Source: Streptomyces sp. NBC_01260 (GTDB lineage Bacteria; Actinomycetota; Actinomycetes; Streptomycetales; Streptomycetaceae). Taken from it: a stretch of DNA of 64,000 nucleotides. The position numbers and the translations under genes were made by a program. The notes beneath the pieces are model-generated. The model saw only the letters and a program-made list of their open reading frames with translations. It was not told the origin of the DNA and ran no database searches. This document shows positions 57,748 through 64,000 of this stretch, one piece after another (position 1 is the stretch's first letter; every line of letters starts with the position of its first letter). Location of the stretch: the NCBI RefSeq assembly GCF_036226405.1, contig NZ_CP108464.1, forward strand, positions 2,170,001 through 2,234,000. The letters are read 5' to 3'.

Positions 57748-60700
57748 TCATCCGGTCGCTCCGGCGTCGGCCGCTGCCCCGTTCGACGCCGACCACTCGT
57801 CCGACGCCAGCCACTCGTCGATGACGTGCGCGGTTTCCTCGGCGCGGTCCTCGACGAGGGTGAAGTGGTTGGCGCGCACGGTTCGCAGCGTGTGGCCGGC
57901 CTCCCAGGGCTCGGCACGGCCGCTGCCCAGGTCGGGGGACGCGTCATCCCCGTCCGGTACGAAGGACTGGGTGCACTGGACGAACAGCACCGGGGCCTCG
58001 ACCGGGGTGAGCGGAAGCTGCGGCACCAGTTCCACCCAGCGGCCCATCGCGGAGAGCCTGCTGCTGTCGAACCGGCCGAACACGGCTTCCTTGTCGAACA
58101 TGCCGAGTGCGAGGCCGTCGAGGGGGACGCCGTCGCTCCCGCCGTCGTGCACCTTGAACGTGTCCAGCAGGATGACGCCCGCCGGGCGCACCCCGCATTC
58201 CCGTTCCAGGTAGCCGGCGGTGGCGTAGGCGAGGGTGCCTCCGGACGAGTAGCCGAGCAGGACGAAGGGCTTCCCGTCAGCCGCGTCCAGCACGCTTCGC
58301 GCGAGTGCCTGGACGGCCGCATCGGACGACGTGGGCAGGCTCTCGCCCGCGAGGAATCCGGGGACCGGCAGTGCGGAGATCCTGTGCCTGCCTCCGAAGT
58401 GGGACACCAGACGTGCGTGCTGGTGCACGCCGCCCGTGGCCATCGGTGTGCTGAGGCAGATGAGATGCGGCCCCTGGGAGGCGTCCGCGAGCCGGACGGC
58501 GGTGGGCAGCCGGTCGATCTCGTCCACCGAACCGAAGCCCGGCCTGACGTCGGCGGCCGCCTGGAGGAGCGCGAATCCCTTGTCCGCGCGGCCGGAGACG
58601 ACCGCGGAATGGAACAGGTCGCGAAGCGTCTCGGGCGGCCTGCCGACCGAGGGCGCCTCGGCCCCGCCGGCTGCGGAACCGTGCTCCGTCCCGTCCGCGC
58701 CCTCGGAGGCTTCCGCTTGACCTGCCCCGTCGGCCTGCGTTGACGCCAGGAGATCCGTGTGCAGCAGCCGGGCGAGCTCGGTCGGGCTCTTGCTGTCGAA
58801 GACCACCATCGGAGGAAGCCGCAGTCCGGTGTCCTTCATCAGGACGTTGCGGAGTTCCATCGCGCTCAGCGAGTCGAACCCGGCCTCCAGGAAGTCCCTT
58901 TCGGCGTCGAGGGCGTCCACGCTGCTGTGGCCGAGGAGTGCGGCCGCCCGCTCCATGACGAGTGTCTTGAGGAGGGCCTCCTGCCCTGCCTGATCGGCCT
59001 GCGTGAATCGTTGCCGCAGAGACGCCGCGTCCGGCCTGGCCACTGCACTGCGCCGCCTGGTGGTGGGGACGAGGTCGCGCAGGAGGGCGGGGATGGTGTC
59101 GGTACGCGTACGGAGTGCCGTGACATCGATCGGCAACGGGACCAGAGCGGCCCGGCCGGAAGCCAGACCCGCATCGAACAACGCAAGCCCCTGCTCCGGC
59201 TCCAACGCCGGCAACCCCTGACGCCTCATCCGCTCAAGATCCGCCTCACCCAACCACTCACCCATCCCCGCACCCGCCCACAACCCGTACGCCAGGGACG
59301 TAGCCGGCAGACCCTCCGCACGGCGGTGCACAGCCAGCGCGTCCAGGAACACATTCGCCGCCGCGTAATTCGCCTGACCCGCAGCCAACACCGAACCACC
59401 CGCCGACGAGAACATCACGAAGAACGCCAACCCACGCCCACGCGTCAACTCATGCAGATACCAGGCACCATCCGCCTTCGCACCCAACACCCGATCCAGA
59501 CGAGCCCCGTCCATCGACCCCACCAGACCGTTGTCACCCGCACCAGCCGCATGGACGACACCGACCAGGTCCGCACCCACACCCTCCACCACACCAGCCA
59601 CCGCGTCACGATCCGACATGTCACACGCCACCACCGACACCTCGGCACCCAACCCGCCAAGCACACGGCACAGTTCATCGGCACCAGGAGCCTCCGGACC
59701 CCGACGCCCCGCCAGCACCAAACGCCGCACCCCATGCACCTCCACCAGATGCCGGGCCACCAAACCACCCAGACCACCCGTACCACCCGTCACCAACACC
59801 ACACCATCCGGCACCACCGATGCCACAGGAGCGACACCGGCAGCCACCTCAACCAGACGCGGCACCACGATGCCACCGCCACGCACCGCGACCTCCGGCT
59901 CACCCGACCCCAACACCGCATCCAAGACATCCGCCAACGACCCACCCGCAGGATCCACATCCACCAACACAAACCGGCCCGGATTCTCCGCCTGCGCCGC
60001 CCTCACCAACCCCCACACCGGCGCCACACACACATCCACACCAACGTCCGCTCCGACGGAAACCGCACCACGCGTCACGATCACCAGCGGACCATCTGCG
60101 CCCTCCTCATCCGCCAACCACCCCTGAACCCTCTCCAACACCCCACCCAACACCGACCGCACACCCACCACCGGATCCACACCCACGCCCACCACCGGCA
60201 CCTCGAACACCACCGGGCTCAACGCACCAGCACCCTCCGCCACCCCAGCCGCCGCCAACGGCCGCCACGCCACCTCGTGCAACCCACCACCCACACCCGA
60301 CCCAGTCAGCTGCTCCACCGAGACAGGACGAAGCGTCAGTCCATCGACCGAGAGGACCGGTGCTCCGGTCGCGTCAGCCATCGCCATGGATACGGTGTCG
60401 TCGCCGGCCCCGGTGAGGCGTACACGCAGCGCGGTCGGACCTGACGCGAACAGGCGGACGCCCTCCCAGAAGAAGGGGAGCGCGGGACGGCCGTCCGCGG
60501 CCGGGCCGGATTCGAGTTCGGCTGCTCGGAGGCCGAGGGCGTGCATCGTGGAGTCGAGAAGCGCGGGGTGCAGCCCGAACCGCTTGGCATCCGCATGTAC
60601 GGAGTCGTCGAGTTCGACCTCCGCGAAGATCTCCTCTCCGGCGATCCATGCCGCCTTGAGCCCCTGGAACACCGGGCCGTAACCGTAGCCACGCTCCGAA

Positions 60701-63700
60701 AGGAGGTCGTACATGTCGGCGACCTCCACCCGGGCCGCGCCGGGCGGGGGCCATGCGGTGAGGTCGAAGTCCGGCACCGACTCACCCACGCCACCACCCA
60801 GCACACCATCCGCGTGCAACACCCACTCCGCACCCGCACCCTCCCGACGCGAATGCACCCGCACCGAACGACACCCCACCTCATCCACACCACCCACCAC
60901 CACCTGCAACGCCACCCCACCACGCTCCGGAACAACCAACGGAGCCCGCAACGTCAACTCCTCCACCACCCCACAACCCACCTCATCAGCACCCCGCACC
61001 ACCAACTCCACAAACGCCGCCCCCGGCAACAACACCGACCCCAACACCTCATGATCCGCCAACCACCCCAACCCCTCCAACGACAACCGCCCCGTCAACA
61101 CCACACCACCCGAATCCGGCAACGCCACCACCGCACCCAACACCGGATGATCAACCACCACCTGACCCAAACCACCAGCATCACCACCACCCACACACTC
61201 CAACCAAAACCGCTCACGCTGAAACGCATACGTCGGCAGATCAACACGACGAGCACCCGAACCCTCAAAGAACCGGGCCCAGTCCACCGAAACACCAGCC
61301 ACATGCAACTGCCCCAACGCCCCGACAGCCGCCGCCACCTCCGGACGCCCCTTACGCACCAACGGAACGAAGAGAGCTGAGTCCGAGCGTGCGGACTGTT
61401 GCGCCATCCCACTCAGCACACCATCCGGACCCACCTCAACAAACGACGTCACACCCCGCGACACGACGAACGACACCGCATCCGCGAACCGCACCGCCTC
61501 CCGCACATGCCGCACCCAGTACTCCGCCGAACCCCAGCCCTCGGCCAGATCCCCCGACACACCCGACACCACCGGAATCGACGCGGCACCGAACGACAAC
61601 CCCGCCACCACCGCCCCGAACTCCGCCAGCATCGGCTCCATCAACGGTGAATGGAACGCATGCGACACCCGCAACACACTCGTCCTGCGGTCCAGTGCCT
61701 CGATCGTCGCGACCAGCTCGCGAACCGCTGACTCGGTACCCGAAACGACCACCGACCGCGGCCCGTTCACGGCAGCCAAAGCGACCCCGTCAGTCAGCAA
61801 CGGAAGCACCTCGGCCTCCGTCGCCTCCACCGCCACCATCGACCCACCAGCCGGCAACGCCTGCATCAACCGACCGCGCGCCACCACCAATTCAGCTGCA
61901 TCGGCCAGCGACAGCACACCCGAGACGTGCGCGGCAGCGATCTCACCGACCGAGTGGCCCACCAGGAAGTCCGGACGCACGCCCCACGACTCCACCAGCC
62001 GGAACAACGCCGTCTCGACCGCGAACAACCCGGCCTGCGCGAACATCGTCCCGTTCAACAGGTCAACATCCTCACCCCACACCACCTCACGCAACGAACG
62101 CCCCAACCGGGCATCCAGCTCACCCACCACCGCGTCGAACGCCTCAGCAAACACCGGGAACGCCTCATACAACTCCCGTCCCATACCCAGCCGTTGTGCA
62201 CCCTGACCCGTGAACAAGAACGCCGTGGTTCCTACCGGCCGCGCAACCCCCCGGACCACCGAAGCCGTGCCCCCGCCCTCGGCCAGTGCGGTCAGGCCCC
62301 GTACGAGCTCCTCACGGTCCGACGCCGCCACCACCGCACGATGCTCAAGCACCGCACGCGACACCACCGACGAGAAACCCACATCCAGCAGAGAGGAGGA
62401 AGCACCTATCTGCTCCAGCAACTTCCCGGCCTGCGCCGACAGCCCTACCTCGCTCCGCGCGGACAGCACAACCGGAACCACCGGCAGTTCAGCAGTAGCG
62501 GCCGTTTCCGACTCCTCCACCACCGGAGCCTGCTCCACGATCACATGCGCGTTCGTCCCACTCAGACCGAACGACGACACACCCACCCGGCGCGCACGAT
62601 CCCGCTCGGGCCACGCCCGAGACTCCGTCAACAACTCCACGGCGCCCGCCGCCCAGTCCACCTGCGGTGTCGGTACATCCACATGCAACGTCTTCGGCAA
62701 CACACCATGCCGAATCGCCTGCACCGCCTTGATCACACCACCCACACCCGCAGCCGCCTGCGCATGACCCAAATTCGACTTCAACGACCCCAACCACAAC
62801 GGATCACCCTCCGGACGCCCCTGCCCATACGTCGCCAACAGCGCCTGCGCCTCGATCGGATCACCCAACCGGGTCCCCGTCCCGTGCGCCTCCACCAGAT
62901 CCACATCGGCGAACGACAACCCGGAGTTCTCCAGCGCCGCCCGAATCACCCGCTGCTGCGACGGACCATTCGGAGCCGTCAGCCCATTACTCGCACCATC
63001 CTGATTCACCGCACTGCCCCGCACCACAGCCAGCACTTCGTGCCCGAGCCGCCGGGCATCCGACAAGCGCTCGACCAGCAGAACGCCAACGCCCTCCGAC
63101 CACGCGGCACCATCCGCGGCACCCGCGAACGACTTGCACCGACCATCCTTCGCCAACCCACGCTGACGGCTGAACTCGACGAACATGTCCGGGGTGGACA
63201 TCACGGCCACGCCTCCGGCCAGCGCCATCGAGCACTCGCCCGAACGCAGCGCCTGGGCCGCCAGGTGCAACGCCACCAGCGACGACGAACACGCCGTGTC
63301 GACCGTGAGGGAAGGCCCCTCAAGGCCGAGCGTGTAGGAGATGCGACCGGACACCAGGCTGCCGCCCGTGGTCGCGGCGGCCTCCGTTCCCTGGCCGTAG
63401 TCGTGGTACATCAGGCCGGCGAAGACTCCGGTCCTGGTCCCCTTCAGGGAGCGGGGATCGATGGCCGCACGTTCGAGGGCTTCCCACGACGCCTCCAGCA
63501 GCAGCCGCTGCTGCGGGTCCATGATCAGGGCCTCGTTCGGGCTGATACCGAAGAACGCCGGGTCGAAGTCGCCGGCGTCGTAGAGGAAGCCGCCCTCGTT
63601 CGCGTAGGTCTTCCCCGGCACGCCCGGCTCGGGGTCGTACACGCCCTCGACGTCCCAGCCACGGTCGAGCGGGAACCCGGAAACCGCGTCGCGGCCTTCG

Positions 63701-64000
63701 GCGATGAGATCCCACAGGCCCTCGGGCGAGGTCACTCCGCCCGGGTAGCGGCACGCCATGCCCACAATGACGATCGGCTCGTCGTCCAGGTCGTGCACGG
63801 CGGGGCTGCTGTTCGGCCGCGCCGTCTCCCGTCCCCCGCTTCCTTCGAGTTCGCCGTCGATGTACCCCGCCACGGCTCGTGCGGTCGGGTAGTCGAAGAC
63901 CAGCGTCGCGGGAAGCCGGAGCGCGGTCGTCAAGTTCAGTTCGTTGCGGAGCTCCACCGCGCTGAGCGAGTCGAAGCCGAGCTCCTGGAAGGGCCGGTCC
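57748..64000 (-). CDS. Type I modular polyketide synthase, last module with thioesterase (5' end outside window)
   Basis: The frame is open to the right edge, where an upstream ACP ends (phosphopantetheine Ser in GFDSLS at 63967-63969), so the protein has at least two modules. Residues counted from codon 63955-63957: KS 60-480 (Cys223, His358, His398); AT 578-870 with GHSVG (667-671) and HAFH (766-769), indicating malonyl-CoA; DH about 935-1215 with HxxxGxxxxP at His969 and Asp1135; KR about 1225-1612 with TGGTGGLGG, Lys1494, Ser1518, Tyr1531, Asn1535; ACP about 1660-1735 (Ser1696); TE about 1815-2055 (Ser1904, Asp1932, His2031). The module adds a malonate unit, reduces and dehydrates it to an enoyl, and TE releases or cyclises the chain. 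No ER is present. The LDD motif of the KR is Gly-Asp-Asn. Product unknown. Confidence 0.97.
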   Translation of the reverse strand, partial: DRPFQELGFDSLSAVELRNELNLTTALRLPATLVFDYPTARAVAGYIDGELEGSGGRETARPNSSPAVHDLDDEPIVIVGMACRYPGGVTSPEGLWDLIAEGRDAVSGFPLDRGWDVEGVYDPEPGVPGKTYANEGGFLYDAGDFDPAFFGISPNEALIMDPQQRLLLEASWEALERAAIDPRSLKGTRTGVFAGLMYHDYGQGTEAAATTGGSLVSGRISYTLGLEGPSLTVDTACSSSLVALHLAAQALRSGECSMALAGGVAVMSTPDMFVEFSRQRGLAKDGRCKSFAGAADGAAWSEGVGVLLVERLSDARRLGHEVLAVVRGSAVNQDGASNGLTAPNGPSQQRVIRAALENSGLSFADVDLVEAHGTGTRLGDPIEAQALLATYGQGRPEGDPLWLGSLKSNLGHAQAAAGVGGVIKAVQAIRHGVLPKTLHVDVPTPQVDWAAGAVELLTESRAWPERDRARRVGVSSFGLSGTNAHVIVEQAPVVEESETAATAELPVVPVVLSARSEVGLSAQAGKLLEQIGASSSLLDVGFSSVVSRAVLEHRAVVAASDREELVRGLTALAEGGGTASVVRGVARPVGTTAFLFTGQGAQRLGMGRELYEAFPVFAEAFDAVVGELDARLGRSLREVVWGEDVDLLNGTMFAQAGLFAVETALFRLVESWGVRPDFLVGHSVGEIAAAHVSGVLSLADAAELVVARGRLMQALPAGGSMVAVEATEAEVLPLLTDGVALAAVNGPRSVVVSGTESAVRELVATIEALDRRTSVLRVSHAFHSPLMEPMLAEFGAVVAGLSFGAASIPVVSGVSGDLAEGWGSAEYWVRHVREAVRFADAVSFVVSRGVTSFVEVGPDGVLSGMAQQSARSDSALFVPLVRKGRPEVAAAVGALGQLHVAGVSVDWARFFEGSGARRVDLPTYAFQRERFWLECVGGGDAGGLGQVVVDHPVLGAVVALPDSGGVVLTGRLSLEGLGWLADHEVLGSVLLPGAAFVELVVRGADEVGCGVVEELTLRAPLVVPERGGVALQVVVGGVDEVGCRSVRVHSRREGAGAEWVLHADGVLGGGVGESVPDFDLTAWPPPGAARVEVADMYDLLSERGYGYGPVFQGLKAAWIAGEEIFAEVELDDSVHADAKRFGLHPALLDSTMHALGLRAAELESGPAADGRPALPFFWEGVRLFASGPTALRVRLTGAGDDTVSMAMADATGAPVLSVDGLTLRPVSVEQLTGSGVGGGLHEVAWRPLAAAGVAEGAGALSPVVFEVPVVGVGVDPVVGVRSVLGGVLERVQGWLADEEGADGPLVIVTRGAVSVGADVGVDVCVAPVWGLVRAAQAENPGRFVLVDVDPAGGSLADVLDAVLGSGEPEVAVRGGGIVVPRLVEVAAGVAPVASVVPDGVVLVTGGTGGLGGLVARHLVEVHGVRRLVLAGRRGPEAPGADELCRVLGGLGAEVSVVACDMSDRDAVAGVVEGVGADLVGVVHAAGAGDNGLVGSMDGARLDRVLGAKADGAWYLHELTRGRGLAFFVMFSSAGGSVLAAGQANYAAANVFLDALAVHRRAEGLPATSLAYGLWAGAGMGEWLGEADLERMRRQGLPALEPEQGLALFDAGLASGRAALVPLPIDVTALRTRTDTIPALLRDLVPTTRRRSAVARPDAASLRQRFTQADQAGQEALLKTLVMERAAALLGHSSVDALDAERDFLEAGFDSLSAMELRNVLMKDTGLRLPPMVVFDSKSPTELARLLHTDLLASTQADGAGQAEASEGADGTEHGSAAGGAEAPSVGRPPETLRDLFHSAVVSGRADKGFALLQAAADVRPGFGSVDEIDRLPTAVRLADASQGPHLICLSTPMATGGVHQHARLVSHFGGRHRISALPVPGFLAGESLPTSSDAAVQALARSVLDAADGKPFVLLGYSSGGTLAYATAGYLERECGVRPAGVILLDTFKVHDGGSDGVPLDGLALGMFDKEAVFGRFDSSRLSAMGRWVELVPQLPLTPVEAPVLFVQCTQSFVPDGDDASPDLGSGRAEPWEAGHTLRTVRANHFTLVEDRAEETAHVIDEWLASDEWSASNGAAADAGATG

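Noticed and set aside
58759..60444. 561-residue plus-strand frame in the PKS
   Set aside because: His/Thr/Arg-rich shadow produced by the skewed codon use of the PKS on the minus strand.
59170..61350. AC-rich tract resembling a microsatellite
   Set aside because: It encodes intact DH, KR and linker sequence; the pattern is codon bias, not a tandem repeat. No CRISPR-like spacing found anywhere in the window.

Overview
The window is high-GC DNA with GTG, TTG and possibly CTG starts, tightly packed genes and typical streptomycete families (DUF6191, TAT and lipoprotein signals, a LAL-type LuxR regulator, DUF427, a type I PKS). It looks like a Streptomyces chromosome or a very close relative. From memory, the gene order gcvT-gcvH-glyA-sdaA, oligopeptide ABC operon, cysteine desulfurase, mnmA, ligA, GGDEF/EAL gene, gatCAB matches the conserved S. 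coelicolor region around SCO5469-SCO5501. I could not check this by search.

Layout. 1-9.5 kb: the 3' end of a PQQ-type sugar dehydrogenase, a DUF6191 protein, a large LuxR regulator, small proteins, an acetyltransferase, an MMPL transporter and an ArsB/SLC13-like permease with a probable CTG start. 9.5-24.7 kb: housekeeping genes, namely gatC-gatA-(80-aa membrane protein)-gatB, an RmdB-like GGDEF/EAL membrane protein, NAD-dependent DNA ligase, a MetE-like protein, a short-chain dehydrogenase, a LOG protein, DUF427, mnmA, a TAT-exported amidase and a cysteine desulfurase (mnmA and the desulfurase both serve tRNA thiolation). 24.8-28.4 kb: small membrane proteins divergent from a TetR regulator, a hydrolase remnant, a WYL regulator and a thioesterase. 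28.4-35.6 kb: a TRIC channel and a five-gene oligopeptide ABC importer. 35.9-43.2 kb: two SseB-family proteins, a P-loop ATPase, then a tandem glycine riboswitch driving gcvT-gcvH-glyA, followed by sdaA (one-carbon, glycine and serine metabolism).

An IS5-family element (about 1.0 kb, CTAG target duplication) sits exactly at the sdaA stop codon and marks the change to an accessory region: epoxide hydrolase-like protein, an orphan class I terpene synthase, a carboxylesterase, a CopD protein, STAS and ATPase regulators, an EF-hand protein, and a coupled deacetylase-variant/beta-propeller lipoprotein pair. A C-rich structured RNA candidate lies at about 54.1 kb.

The last 6.3 kb (57.7-64.0 kb, minus strand) is the 3' end of a modular type I polyketide synthase: end of an upstream ACP, then KS-AT(malonyl)-DH-KR-ACP-TE. 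It is the chain-terminating module of a biosynthetic cluster that continues beyond the right edge. A proline-iminopeptidase-like hydrolase lies just downstream, and a strong terminator closes the PKS gene. Function assignments rest on motifs and remembered families only; no database search was possible.
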